Below, piece after piece: positions 22,133 to 30,765 of a stretch of DNA of 33,711 nt. The translations under genes and the position numbers were made by a program. Within the stretch, counting starts at the first letter, position 1, and each line of letters opens with the position of its first letter. Below the pieces are notes generated by a model, which was not told the DNA's origin, ran no database searches, and saw only the letters and a list, made by a program, of their open reading frames with translations. Source of the DNA: Streptomyces sp. MBT53. GTDB taxonomy: Bacteria; Actinomycetota; Actinomycetes; Streptomycetales; Streptomycetaceae. Where the stretch lies: positions 1 through 33,711 of the forward strand of contig NZ_JAEQAZ010000128.1 of the NCBI RefSeq assembly GCF_016654115.1. Reading direction: 5' to 3'.

Positions 22133-24895
22133 ATGTCGAGCAGCGTTCCTCGCAGCGGGCTGCGGGGCCGGCGCGGCGAGTGCGGAGCGCTGGACCGCGT
22201 GGTGGCCGACGCCCGGGCGGGGCAGAGCCAGGTACTGGTGCTGCGCGGCGAGCCCGGTGTCGGCAAGTCCGCGTTGATGGAGTACCTGGCGGGCAGCGCG
22301 ACCGGGTGCCAGGTCCTGCGGGCCACCGGCGTCGAGTCCGAGATGGAACTGGCGTTCGCCGGGCTGCACCAGCTGTGCATGCCGGTCATGGGGCAGCTCG
22401 ATCGGCTTCCCGACCCCCAGCGTGATGCCCTGGCCATCGCGTTCGGCCTGCGTGCGGGAAGCGCGCCGGACCGTTTCATGGTCGGGCTGGCGGTGCTCAG
22501 CCTGCTGGCGGAGGTGGCTGAGGAGCAGCCGCTGGTCTGCGTGGTGGACGATGCCCAGTGGCTCGACCGGGTGTCCGCGCAGACGCTGACCTTCGTCGCG
22601 CGCCGACTGCTCGCCGAGCGCGTGGCACTGGTCTTCGCGGTGCGCACGTCGACGCGCACTCCGGGGAACGACCCGTGGGTGACGCTGAAGGAGCTCGTGG
22701 TCCGCGGACTGCGCGACGACGACGCGCGTGCGCTCCTGGACTCCGTGGTCCCCGGCCGCCTGGACGAACGCGTCCGGGACCGGATCGTCGCCGAGACCCG
22801 CGGCAACCCGCTGGCACTGCTGGAACTGACGCGAGGACTGACCACGACCGAGCTGGCAGGCGGATTCGGGCGCCCGGACACCCAGCCGCTGTCGAGCCAG
22901 ATCGAACAGAGCTTCCTCCGGCGAATCGTTTCGCTCCCGGACGCGGCACAACGGCTGCTGCTGGCGGCGGCAGCCGAGCCGGTGGGGGACGTGCCCCTGC
23001 TGCGGCGGGTGGCCGAGCAACTCGACATCGGGGCGGACGCCGCGGGGGAGGCCGAGGAGGCCGGGCTGATCGAGTTCGGGGCGCAGGTACGGTTCCGGCA
23101 TCCGCTGGTCCGCTCGGCGGCCTATCGCGCGGCCGACCCCGGGGTACGCCGGGACGTGCATCGCGCGCTGGCCGAGGCGACCGATCCCGCATCCGACTCG
23201 GACCGCCGGGCCTGGCATCGCGCCCACGCGGCGGTCGAACCCGACGAGGCGCTGGCGGCCGAACTGGAGCGCTCGGCCGCCAGAGCCCAGGCCCGCGGCG
23301 GTATCGCGGCGGAGGCCGCGTTCCTGAGACGCGCGACAGAGCTGACACCCGATCCGGCCGTGCGGGGAACGAGAGCGGTGGCCGCGGCGCAGGCCACCTT
23401 CGAGGCCGGGGCCCCCGACGCCGCGCTCGAACTCCTCGCCGCCGCGGAGATAGGCCCGCTGGACGAGGACCTGCACGCACGGCTGGTCCGGCTCCGCGGC
23501 CAGATCATCTTCGCGCGCCGACGCGGCGGAGAAGCGCTGCCGCTGCTGCTCGACGCGGCCGGACGGTTGGAGGGCGTCGACAACGGACAGGCCCGTGAGG
23601 CCTACCTCGAAGCACTCGGCGCAGCGGTCGTCGCCGGTCGCCTCAGCGGCAGTGCCCGACTGCGGGAGGTGGCCGAGGCCGCTCGGGCCGCGCCACGCGC
23701 ACCGCGGCCCCCGCGGCTGACGGACCTCCTGCTCGACGGTCTGGCCACGCGGTACACCGAGGACTACGTCCAGAGTGCGCCGCCGTTGAAACGCGCGCTG
23801 CGGGCATTCCGGCAAGCCGCCGAACGGGGCGACGACGACGTCATGCGCTGGCTCTGGCTGACCTGGCTGGTCGCCAACGACCTGTGGGACGACGAGACAT
23901 GCCACGAACTGGCCATCTGCGCGGTCCGTACGGCTCGGGAGACCGGCGCGCTGAACTTCCTTCCCCTGGCCCTCAACTCCCGCGCCGTCCAGCATGTGCA
24001 CGCAGGGGAGTTCGACCTCGCCTCGGCATTGATCGACGAGTCCGACACCATGACGGAGGTGACCGGCAACTCGCCCCTCGGATACGCCGGCGCGTTCCTC
24101 CACGTCTGGCGCGGCGAAGACCCCCGGGTGGCGGACAGGATCGACGACCGGGTCCGGGAGGCGACGATCTGGGGCGAGGGACGGGCGATCGGACAGGCCC
24201 ACTACGTGATCGCGGTGCTGTACAACGGCCTGGGCCGCTACCAGGACGCCCTGGCCAGGGCCGAACAGGCATGGGAGTACGAGGAACTCGCGGGTTTCGG
24301 GTTCACCCTCTTCGAACTGGTCGAGGCGGGCGCGCGCAGTGACGCCCCCGAGGCGGCTGCGGCAGCCCTGCGCCGACTTGAGGAACAAGCCGGCGCGGCC
24401 GGCACGCACTGGGCCCTCGGCGCTCTGGCCCGGTCGAGAGCGTTGCTCCGCGACGGTGAGGAGGCCGACCTGCTCTACCGCGAGGCCATCGAGCACCTCC
24501 GACGCTGCCGGGTCGCCGTCCACCTGGCCCGCACCCACCTGGTCTACGGCGAGTGGCTGCGGCGTGAGAACCGGCGCATCGACGCACGTGAGCAACTGCG
24601 CATCGCCTACGACATGTTGAGCGGCTTCGGAGCGACCGCCTTCGCCGAGCGGGCCCGCCGCGAACTCCTCGCCACCGGCGAGTCGGTACGGCAACGCGCG
24701 GTCGACGTACGCGAGGTCCTCACCGCACAGGAGGCCCAGATCGCCCGGCTGGCCGCCGACGGAAAGTCGAACTCCGAGATCGGCGCCGAGTTGTTCATCA
24801 GCCCCCGCACCGTCGAATGGCACCTGCACAAGGTGTTCACCAAGCTCGACGTCACTTCACGGAACAAGCTCCGCGCGGCGCTGGCCCGCACCTGA
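22133..24895 (+). CDS. LAL-family LuxR regulator 4
   Basis: A 920-residue LAL regulator. Walker A GEPGVGKS is at 39-46, Walker B LVCVVDDAQWLD at 134-145, then helical repeats. The HTH is LTAQEAQIARLAADGKSNSEIGAELFISPRTVEWHLHKVFTKLDVTSRNKL. It belongs to a different branch from LAL1-3: its HTH has the common TVEWHLHKVF form rather than the TVG(S/A)HLYQ/R form. ATG 22133 has AGGTGG just upstream. It lies 170 nt after sigma factor C on the same strand, and the gap shows no clear terminator. Confidence 0.92.
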   Translation: MSSSVPRSGLRGRRGECGALDRVVADARAGQSQVLVLRGEPGVGKSALMEYLAGSATGCQVLRATGVESEMELAFAGLHQLCMPVMGQLDRLPDPQRDALAIAFGLRAGSAPDRFMVGLAVLSLLAEVAEEQPLVCVVDDAQWLDRVSAQTLTFVARRLLAERVALVFAVRTSTRTPGNDPWVTLKELVVRGLRDDDARALLDSVVPGRLDERVRDRIVAETRGNPLALLELTRGLTTTELAGGFGRPDTQPLSSQIEQSFLRRIVSLPDAAQRLLLAAAAEPVGDVPLLRRVAEQLDIGADAAGEAEEAGLIEFGAQVRFRHPLVRSAAYRAADPGVRRDVHRALAEATDPASDSDRRAWHRAHAAVEPDEALAAELERSAARAQARGGIAAEAAFLRRATELTPDPAVRGTRAVAAAQATFEAGAPDAALELLAAAEIGPLDEDLHARLVRLRGQIIFARRRGGEALPLLLDAAGRLEGVDNGQAREAYLEALGAAVVAGRLSGSARLREVAEAARAAPRAPRPPRLTDLLLDGLATRYTEDYVQSAPPLKRALRAFRQAAERGDDDVMRWLWLTWLVANDLWDDETCHELAICAVRTARETGALNFLPLALNSRAVQHVHAGEFDLASALIDESDTMTEVTGNSPLGYAGAFLHVWRGEDPRVADRIDDRVREATIWGEGRAIGQAHYVIAVLYNGLGRYQDALARAEQAWEYEELAGFGFTLFELVEAGARSDAPEAAAAALRRLEEQAGAAGTHWALGALARSRALLRDGEEADLLYREAIEHLRRCRVAVHLARTHLVYGEWLRRENRRIDAREQLRIAYDMLSGFGATAFAERARRELLATGESVRQRAVDVREVLTAQEAQIARLAADGKSNSEIGAELFISPRTVEWHLHKVFTKLDVTSRNKLRAALART

Positions 24896-25250
24896 CAGCC
24901 GGGATACCCGCCGCATGGCCCGCCCCAGGTGGGAAAGGGCCTGCCGGCCCCAGCCGTGGTCACTGATCACCATCGTAGGAAACGCGTTGTCATTCTCCGA
25001 GAACTCATGCCGCAGCAAAGGGAGATCATCCATCGCTTCATGATGGAGCTCTCCACCGGCAATCGTTGTCCGACGATCCGTGGACAGCACCCCTTCACCG
25101 ACCGTGACGTCACCCGTGATCGCTGAAGGCGCGGCTTTCTGCGGCTGCCGGGGACGAGGGGTGCGACATATCGGTCACCCGCCTGCGCTCAGTGGTCGTC
25201 GGGCGGGCAGACCCGTCCGACGCGTGCGCCGTGATGGGCCGGTGCGGTGT
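24896..25250. other. Intergenic region LAL4 / SDR1 (355 nt), no confident gene
   Basis: Lies between convergent genes. Its middle (about 24960-25085) is visibly less GC-rich than the surroundings. Two short overlapping ORFs (24929-25126 plus, 24857-25090 minus) have no ribosome site or recognised homology; a decayed gene or acquired remnant is possible. The palindrome GTGACGTCAC lies at 25104-25113. No terminator hairpin with a T-run is seen. Confidence 0.5.
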
Positions 25251-26096
25251 TCAGCCCTTGGCGCCGCCGTAAGCCAGATCGCCGCCGAGTTCGCGGGAGG
25301 CCCGGGCCTGGGCGAGGAGGTCCCGTGCCTTGGCTTCGACGCTTTCGATGGCGTCCGCACCGGCGACGAAGCGCAGCGGCGGATTCTCCTGGGCGGCGAT
25401 GGTCAGCAGGGCGCGGGCGAGCTTGGCGGGGTCGCCGGTCTGCTGTCCGTTCATGCTCTTCCAGGCCGCGACGGTGGCCGTGGTGCGCTCGGCGTAGTCG
25501 TCGATGGTCGGTTCGGGCCATGTGGTGGAGGCGTCCACCAGCAACTCCGTGCGGAAGAAGCCTGGTTCCACGACCGTGGTGCGGATGCCGTAGGGCTCGA
25601 CGTCGTAGCGCAGCGACTCCATCCACCCCTCCACACCGAACTTGGAGGCGGCGTACGCGACGCAGAACTCCTGGCCGATCAGACCGGCGGACGAGGAGAG
25701 CGTGATCACGTGCCCGGCACGCTGCTCACGCAGGACGGGCAGGACGGCGCGGGTGACGTTCATGGGGCCGAAGAGATTGGTCTCGATCTGCTGGCGCATC
25801 TGCGCGGGGGTGATCTCCTCGAAGTACCCGGCGAAGAAATTGCCGGCGTTGTTGACGAGGACGTCGATGCGGCCGAAGCGGTCGACGGCGGCCTGTGCGG
25901 CGGCCTCGGCGTCCTCCGGGCTGGTGACGTCCAGCTTGGTGACCAGCAGGTTGTCCCGGGGTCCGCCCAGAGCCTCCCCGACCTGATCGGGGCGGCGGCC
26001 GGTGGCGACGACCTGGTGGCCGGCGGCGAGGGCCTCGCGGGCGATGTCCTTGCCCAGACCGCGTCCGGCACCGGTGACGAGAATGACCTTGCTCAT
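25251..26096 (-). CDS. Short-chain dehydrogenase/reductase 1
   Basis: A 281-residue classical SDR. The NAD(P) loop is TGAGRGLG (8-15); DVTSPEDAE follows; NNAG is intact; the catalytic Ser is in ITLSSSAG, and Tyr/Lys in YAASK. The C-terminal part is longer than in typical 250-residue SDRs. The Arg at ATGRRPDQ after the second strand suggests NADP(H) preference. ATG 26096 has AAAGGAA about 9 nt upstream. It is downstream of SDR2 on the same strand with a 63-nt gap, probably one operon divergent from the XRE regulator. The substrate is unknown. Confidence 0.92.
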   Translation of the reverse strand: MSKVILVTGAGRGLGKDIAREALAAGHQVVATGRRPDQVGEALGGPRDNLLVTKLDVTSPEDAEAAAQAAVDRFGRIDVLVNNAGNFFAGYFEEITPAQMRQQIETNLFGPMNVTRAVLPVLREQRAGHVITLSSSAGLIGQEFCVAYAASKFGVEGWMESLRYDVEPYGIRTTVVEPGFFRTELLVDASTTWPEPTIDDYAERTTATVAAWKSMNGQQTGDPAKLARALLTIAAQENPPLRFVAGADAIESVEAKARDLLAQARASRELGGDLAYGGAKG

Positions 26097-26159
26097 GAGG
26101 GGTTCCTTTTTCAGGCGCCGTGGCCCGGCGCTCGGTGGGGTGTGTCGGTGAGACGGGGG

Positions 26160-26939
26160 TCAGGCCTGGTCGGTCGGCATGATCCACAGCTCGCCGACGG
26201 AGGCGTGGCGGGGCCGGGTGACCATGTAGGCGACACCGTCGGCGATGTCGTCGGGGGCGAGGACCTCGGTCTGCTCGTAGAAGGCGTCGATCGCTTCGCG
26301 GACCTCGGGCTTGTGGGCGTTGTGCGAGCCCAACTCGGTGTCCACACCGCCCGGTTCGAGGACGCCGACACGGACGTGCCGCCGGGTGACCTCCTGGCGC
26401 AGGGACTCGGTGAAGCCGTTCACGCCGAACTTGGTGAGGTTGTAGACGCCGTACCCGTTCCACGCGACGCGGCCGGCGATCGAGCTGATGTTGACGATGT
26501 CGGCGACCCGGCGCGGTCCCTCGTCGGCCGCCTCGATCAGGTGCGGGAGGGCGGCGTGGGTGGTGTGGAGGAGGCCCTGGATGTTGACGGCGATCATCCG
26601 GTCCCACTCCTCGGCGTCCGCGCCGAGGACCGGGCCCAGGAGCATCAGTCCGGCGTTGTTGACGAGGGTGTCCAGTCGTCCGAAGTGCTCGACGGTCCGC
26701 TGTACTGCGGCTTCGGCCTGGGCGCGGTCGGTGATGTCCGCCGCCACCGCCAGCGCGGTGCCGCCCGCCTTCTCGATCTCGGCGGCGAGGCCGTCCAACC
26801 GGTCCTCGCGCCGGGCCACGAGCGCCACGGAGGCCCCGTGCTCGGCCAGCCGGCGGGCGGTGGCGGCGCCGATACCGCTGCTCGCGCCGGTGACGAGCAC
26901 GACGGTACCGGCCAGCTTCGATGCGGTCGGGGAACTCAT
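26160..26939 (-). CDS. Short-chain dehydrogenase/reductase 2
   Basis: A 259-residue classical SDR. TGASSGIG lies near the N-terminus; DITDRAQAE and NNAG are intact; the catalytic residues are Ser in VNISSIAG and Tyr/Lys in YNLTK. ALVARREDRL suggests NADP(H). The C-terminus (EVLAPDDIADGVAYMVTRPRHASVGELWIMPTDQA) resembles the YdfG/serine-dehydrogenase-like clade. ATG 26939 has AGGA upstream; the longer frame to 27035 enters the promoter region. It is the first gene of the SDR2-SDR1 operon and is divergent from the MmyB-type regulator. Confidence 0.92.
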   Translation of the reverse strand: MSSPTASKLAGTVVLVTGASSGIGAATARRLAEHGASVALVARREDRLDGLAAEIEKAGGTALAVAADITDRAQAEAAVQRTVEHFGRLDTLVNNAGLMLLGPVLGADAEEWDRMIAVNIQGLLHTTHAALPHLIEAADEGPRRVADIVNISSIAGRVAWNGYGVYNLTKFGVNGFTESLRQEVTRRHVRVGVLEPGGVDTELGSHNAHKPEVREAIDAFYEQTEVLAPDDIADGVAYMVTRPRHASVGELWIMPTDQA

Positions 26940-27033
26940 GGGGGTGTCCTGTTCTCTTGGCTGGACATGCGGTGCGGTGGGCCCGTGATCCAGGCAACCA
27001 CCAGCCGCCCCCGCCCGGACCGCCACAACAGGC

Positions 27034-27063
27034 ACCCCTCCACCGGGGGTCCGGCAGTACCCC
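27034..27063. promoter_or_regulatory. Alternating ACCCC/GGGGT repeats between SDR2 and the XRE regulator
   Basis: ACCCC (27034-27038), GGGGT (27046-27050) and ACCCC (27059-27063) alternate in orientation with spacers of 7 and 8 nt, 44 nt before the regulator ATG. Overlapping inverted repeats in a divergent control region suggest a binding site for the regulator itself. Confidence 0.4.
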
Positions 27064-27106
27064 TCTCCGGACCGCCCACGCCCCGGGTCGGCCGTACGGT
27101 GGATTC

Positions 27107-28027
27107 ATGGACCGCAGCACCGAGATCCGCGAGTTCCTGCGCACCCGCAGGGCCCGGATCACCCCCGAGCGGGCAGGACTCGCCCCGCACCCGGGCGTCC
27201 GCCGGGTCCCGGGGCTGCGCCGCGAGGAGGTCGCCCAACTCGCCGGGGTCAGCGTCGACTACTACGTCCGCCTGGAACGCGGCCGGACGCAGGGCGTTTC
27301 CGACGCCGTGCTGGAAGCCGTCGCCCGCGCCCTGCAGCTCGACGACACCGAACGCGCCCACCTCTTCGACCTGGCCCAGCCCACCGCGACCCGCTCCCGC
27401 CGCAGACGGCCGCTCAGCCCCCAGCGGGTACGCCCGGTCGTGTACCGGGCGCTGGACTCACTCGCCACTCCCGCGATCGTCCTGGGCCGACGCATGGACG
27501 TCCTGGCCGCCAACCGCCTCGGCTACGCCCTCTTCACCGACTTCCAGGACCGGCCCCACCGCGAGCGCAACTTCGCCCGCTACGTCTTCCTCGACGAGGC
27601 CGCCCGCGCCCTGTACGCCGACTACTGGGACACGGCCGCCGGCGACTGCGTGGCCACCCTGCACCTGTACGCAGGACGCCACCCCGACGACCCCCAACTC
27701 ACCGAGCTGATCGGGGAGTTGTCCGTGCACAGCGAGGTCTTCCGCCGGATGTGGGCCGACCACGACGTCCTCGCCCACACCACCGGCACCAAACGCCTCC
27801 ACCACCCACTGGTCGGCGACCTCACCCTCGACTACGTCGTCCTGACCGTCGAGGGCGACCCCGACCAGAACCTCACCGTCCTCACCCCCGAACCCGCCTC
27901 ACCCTCCGCGGAAGCCCTCGACATCCTTGCCAGCTGGACCCACACGTCCGACGGTCAGGCGAGCGGGGGAACCACACGGAACTCGTCCAGGCCGATCACG
28001 CCCTCGGCCGATCCTGAGAGAGCCTGA
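27107..28027 (+). CDS. XRE-family regulator with MmyB-like ligand-binding domain
   Basis: A 306-residue protein. The N-terminal HTH (about 4-80: IREFLRTRRARITPERAGL...RVPGLRREEVAQLAGVSVDYYVRLERGR) is the form typical of MmyB-like regulators. The C-terminal domain (about 105-275: RPVVYRALDSLATPAIVLGRRMDVLAANRLGYALF...) matches the MmyB-like ligand-binding (PAS-like) domain. A 30-residue Ser/Thr-rich tail follows. ATG 27107 has GGTGG 7 nt upstream. Such regulators are very often divergent from SDR genes in actinobacteria, and they probably respond to a hydrophobic ligand and control the SDRs. That is exactly the arrangement here with SDR2-SDR1. Confidence 0.92.
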   Translation: MDRSTEIREFLRTRRARITPERAGLAPHPGVRRVPGLRREEVAQLAGVSVDYYVRLERGRTQGVSDAVLEAVARALQLDDTERAHLFDLAQPTATRSRRRRPLSPQRVRPVVYRALDSLATPAIVLGRRMDVLAANRLGYALFTDFQDRPHRERNFARYVFLDEAARALYADYWDTAAGDCVATLHLYAGRHPDDPQLTELIGELSVHSEVFRRMWADHDVLAHTTGTKRLHHPLVGDLTLDYVVLTVEGDPDQNLTVLTPEPASPSAEALDILASWTHTSDGQASGGTTRNSSRPITPSADPERA

Positions 28028-28070
28028 CCGAGGGCCGAGGACCGAGGGCGGAAGATGCCGACGGAGGCGC

Positions 28071-28640
28071 TCAGCGCTGTACTGCGAGTCCTGGGCAGTG
28101 GCGCCGCATCGCGTCCAGGATCGTCTCAGGCGGTACGGGCAAGGTGTTCGTGGCCATGACGGCCGGACCGAAACCGAGCCGGGCGTTCATGGACGCGGTG
28201 CTGCGGACGAGCTTGGGTGCTCGGGCCAGATAGGCATCCGGATCGTGCAGTACGAGCTCGATGAACCGCTGCGAGGCGTTGCGTACGCGCTGTTCGCGTA
28301 TCCGTACGGCGGCTATCTCGTCCCAGCGGAACCGGCCCAGCCTCTCGTGATCCACCCCTGTGTCGTCCAGCATCAACTCCGGCCTGTCTCGGCGAAGACG
28401 CCGACCGATGATCACCGAGCACAACCCGAAGAAAGGCACGGCCACTGCCCCTGCCGCAGTCATCTTCACGGTGCTGTGGGCGACCAGGAAACCGATGCCC
28501 AGAGCGACGAAGACGAGAGAGCCGGCCAGCATGGCCCACACACGTCCCTTGGCGATGGGGTAGACCGTCGGGGGCAGCGGAACGCCGTTGTTGATCACGA
28601 GGTCAGACGATAGGACGGGAGCCCTCGTCGGCGAAAGCAT
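28071..28640 (-). CDS. Membrane protein resembling the STM3941 family
   Basis: A 189-residue protein with two adjacent hydrophobic helices (about 34-53 and 60-80: AMLAGSLVFVALGIGFLVAHS; AAGAVAVPFFGLCSVIIG). A soluble C-terminal part follows, with LMLDDTGVDHERLGRFRWDEIAAVRI, the pattern of STM3941-like and PH-like bacterial membrane proteins of unknown function. The start at ATG 28640 lacks a clear ribosome site; GTG 28598 is an alternative. It lies 91 nt after the TetR gene on the same strand and may be read with it. It converges on the XRE gene. Confidence 0.72.
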   Translation of the reverse strand: MLSPTRAPVLSSDLVINNGVPLPPTVYPIAKGRVWAMLAGSLVFVALGIGFLVAHSTVKMTAAGAVAVPFFGLCSVIIGRRLRRDRPELMLDDTGVDHERLGRFRWDEIAAVRIREQRVRNASQRFIELVLHDPDAYLARAPKLVRSTASMNARLGFGPAVMATNTLPVPPETILDAMRRHCPGLAVQR

Positions 28641-28731
28641 TTTCGTGGACCGTGAGGCCCGGTGCGAGTGCCAAGAGCTGTGCGCCCTGGTGGGCGCCTC
28701 CCGATGGGTGCGGTCCTCTGGGCATCTGCCG

Positions 28732-29340
28732 TCAGTGCGCTTCTGGCCGAGGTGTCCTGTCCCCTTCCAAGCGCTGGATCAGGTCTTCCACGTATGCGCG
28801 CGTCTCGTCGTGGCCGGCGGACATGCCCAGGCGGTCCTCCAGGACCAGGACTCGGGCGACGCAGGTGGTGAGGAAGACCAGCACGATCGGGGGACAGGTC
28901 TCGGGCGGAACTCCATAGCGTCGCAGGATTCCCGGGAGGGCCTCGGCCTGCGCCGCGCGTAGTCGCTCGGCGTAGTGGGCGACCTCGGTCCTGATGGCCT
29001 CGCGGTGGTTGGCCAGCGACATGAACTCCATGGTCAGCGAGGCGCCGGCCGGGTCGGTGCTGAACGCCCACAGGGCTCGCAGCGGCCGGTCGGAGGCGAG
29101 TGCCGCGGCCTGCTGTTCCAGTCCCTGTTCGGCGCGACGGCGGAACAGGGCGAGGAAGAGGTCGTCCATGGTGTGGAAGTAGTAGTGCACGAGTTGGTGC
29201 TTGAGCTCGGCCTGCGCGGCGACGCGGCGTGCGGTCACGGCCGAGTAGCCCTCCGCCAGGAGCAGTTCCTCGGCGGCGTCCAGCAGAACACCGCGGTTCT
29301 TGGCGTCGGGCGAACCGTAGCGGCGGGGTGACGACGTCAC
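28732..29340 (-). CDS. TetR-family transcription regulator
   Basis: A 202-residue TetR protein. The N-terminal HTH (about 14-60) is GVLLDAAEELLLAEGYSAVTARRVAAQAELKHQLVHYYFHTMDDLFLALFRR, with the typical LVHYYF core. The ligand domain is C-terminal. GTG 29340 has GGAGG 5 nt upstream. It is divergent from the P450-SDR operon across 141 nt that contain a -35-like TTGACG and a palindrome placed over the predicted P450 start site. It therefore probably represses that operon until a small molecule binds. Confidence 0.92.
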   Translation of the reverse strand: MTSSPRRYGSPDAKNRGVLLDAAEELLLAEGYSAVTARRVAAQAELKHQLVHYYFHTMDDLFLALFRRRAEQGLEQQAAALASDRPLRALWAFSTDPAGASLTMEFMSLANHREAIRTEVAHYAERLRAAQAEALPGILRRYGVPPETCPPIVLVFLTTCVARVLVLEDRLGMSAGHDETRAYVEDLIQRLEGDRTPRPEAH

Positions 29341-29385
29341 ACGGCCTCCGTTCCGTAGGCGTAACTCCGCCCCGCGCCGCATGCC

Positions 29386-29414
29386 TTGACGGCTCAGGAC
29401 CCCGGCGCTAAGCA
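29386..29414 (+). promoter_or_regulatory. Probable promoter of the P450-SDR operon
   Basis: TTGACG (29386-29391), 17 nt, TAAGCA (29409-29414). The -35 is close to the vegetative consensus; the -10 is moderate. The predicted start site (about 29421) lies in the palindrome that follows, and about 60 nt before GTG 29482. Confidence 0.5.
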
Positions 29415-29420
29415 TATGTC

Positions 29421-29431
29421 CAGCATTGCTG
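29421..29431. promoter_or_regulatory. Candidate TetR operator
   Basis: The perfect palindrome CAGCA-T-TGCTG overlaps the predicted transcription start of the P450 operon. CCAGCAT recurs 20 nt downstream (29441-29447). It lies between the divergent TetR and P450 genes, the usual place for such an operator. Confidence 0.5.
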
Positions 29432-29481
29432 TACGACCGTCCAGCATCCGTGCCACGGGTGCGGCCCCAGGGGAGGACGCA

Positions 29482-30750
29482 GTGCCCGACTTCGACAGGA
29501 CCGACTTCTTCACGGACGGATCGGTCGTGGACGATCCGTATCCCTACTTCGAGCACCTTCGGGGACGCTGCCCGGTGCACCGGGAGTCCCACCACGGCGT
29601 CGTGGCCGTCACCGGCTACGACGAGGCCGTGCGGGTCTACCGCGACCACGAGACCTTCTCCTCCTGCAACTCGGTGACGGGCCCGTTCCCGGGACTGCCC
29701 GCCGAACCCGAGGGCGACGACATCGGGCCGTTGATCGAGCGGGTGCGCGAGCAGTTGCCCATGAGCGAGCACATGGTGACGATGGACCCGCCACTGCACA
29801 CCGCTCAGCGCGCTTTGCTGGCCCGCCTTCTGACGCCCCGGCGGCTGAAGGAGAACGAGGAGTTCATGTGGCGGCTGGCCGACCGGCAGATCGACGAGTT
29901 CGCCGACCGCGGGCGGGTCGAGCTGCTGAGGGAGTACGCCCAGCCGTTCGCCCTGCTCGTGATAGCGGATCTGCTGGGTGTCCCCGAGGAGTTCCACGAG
30001 CCGTTCCGCGTCCGGCTCGGCCTCCAGAAGGTGGGATCCCTGGTCCCGGACGAGGCCGTGTCCGGCAACGCGCTGGAGTTCCTGGAGGAGCAGTTCGGCT
30101 CGTTCGTCCGGGAACGCAGGCGCGAGCCGCGCGCCGACGTGCTGACCGCGCTGGCCACCGCGACGTTCCCGGACGGATCGACGCCCGACGTCACGGACGT
30201 GGTCCGGGTGGCCACGTTCCTGTTCGCCGCCGGCCAGGAGACCACGGCCCGGCTGCTCAGCTCCGTGATGCTCGTCCTCGCCGAACGCCCCGATCTGCAG
30301 GCCCTGTTGCGCGAGGACCGCAGTCTCGTCCCGGCCTTCGTCGAGGAGACACTGCGGATGGAGAGCCCGGTCAAGTCCGACTTCCGCCTCGTCCGCCGGT
30401 CCACCACGCTGCACGACGTGGACCTGCCCGCGGGCACCACCGTGATGCTGCTCAACGGCGCCGTCAACCGTGACCCGGCCCACTTCGAGGATCCCGACCA
30501 ATTCCGCGTCGACCGGCCGAACGCACGCGAGCACCTGGCGTTCGGCCGTGGCGTCCACGCCTGCCCCGGCAGCCCGTTGGCGCGGGTCGAGGCGAGGGTG
30601 AGCGTCGAACGGCTGCTGGACCGCATGGCCGACATCCACCTCGACGAGGCGGAGCACGGCCCGGTCTCCGACCGTCGGCTCAGCTATGAACCCACCTACA
30701 TCCTGCGCGGTCTGACTGCCCTGCACCTCGGCTACACCCCGGTCGGCTGA
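29482..30750 (+). CDS. Cytochrome P450 monooxygenase
   Basis: A 422-residue soluble bacterial P450. The I-helix oxygen-activating motif is AGQETT (250-255), ExxR is EETLR (288-292), and the haem loop is FGRGVHACPG (354-363) with Cys 361 as the axial thiolate. The I-helix has Gln-Glu where Asp/Glu-Thr is usual; the threonine pair is kept. GTG 29482 is chosen because GGGGAGGA sits 6 nt upstream and the predicted promoter lies at 29386-29414; ATG 29416 would lie inside the promoter/operator. It needs a ferredoxin and reductase, neither of which is in the window. An SDR follows 15 nt downstream, so the pair probably hydroxylates a substrate and then oxidises the alcohol. The substrate cannot be read from the sequence. 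Confidence 0.93.
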   Translation: MPDFDRTDFFTDGSVVDDPYPYFEHLRGRCPVHRESHHGVVAVTGYDEAVRVYRDHETFSSCNSVTGPFPGLPAEPEGDDIGPLIERVREQLPMSEHMVTMDPPLHTAQRALLARLLTPRRLKENEEFMWRLADRQIDEFADRGRVELLREYAQPFALLVIADLLGVPEEFHEPFRVRLGLQKVGSLVPDEAVSGNALEFLEEQFGSFVRERRREPRADVLTALATATFPDGSTPDVTDVVRVATFLFAAGQETTARLLSSVMLVLAERPDLQALLREDRSLVPAFVEETLRMESPVKSDFRLVRRSTTLHDVDLPAGTTVMLLNGAVNRDPAHFEDPDQFRVDRPNAREHLAFGRGVHACPGSPLARVEARVSVERLLDRMADIHLDEAEHGPVSDRRLSYEPTYILRGLTALHLGYTPVG

Positions 30751-30765
30751 CGGCGAGGAAGGTCA

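Noticed and set aside
22094..24829. 911-codon open frame opposite LAL4
   Set aside because: No domain recognised; it mirrors the codon bias of LAL4, which has intact Walker and HTH motifs.
27990..28050. CTCGGCC/GGCCGAG inverted repeat at the end of the XRE gene as a terminator
   Set aside because: Loop of about 20 nt, no T-run, and partly inside the coding region.
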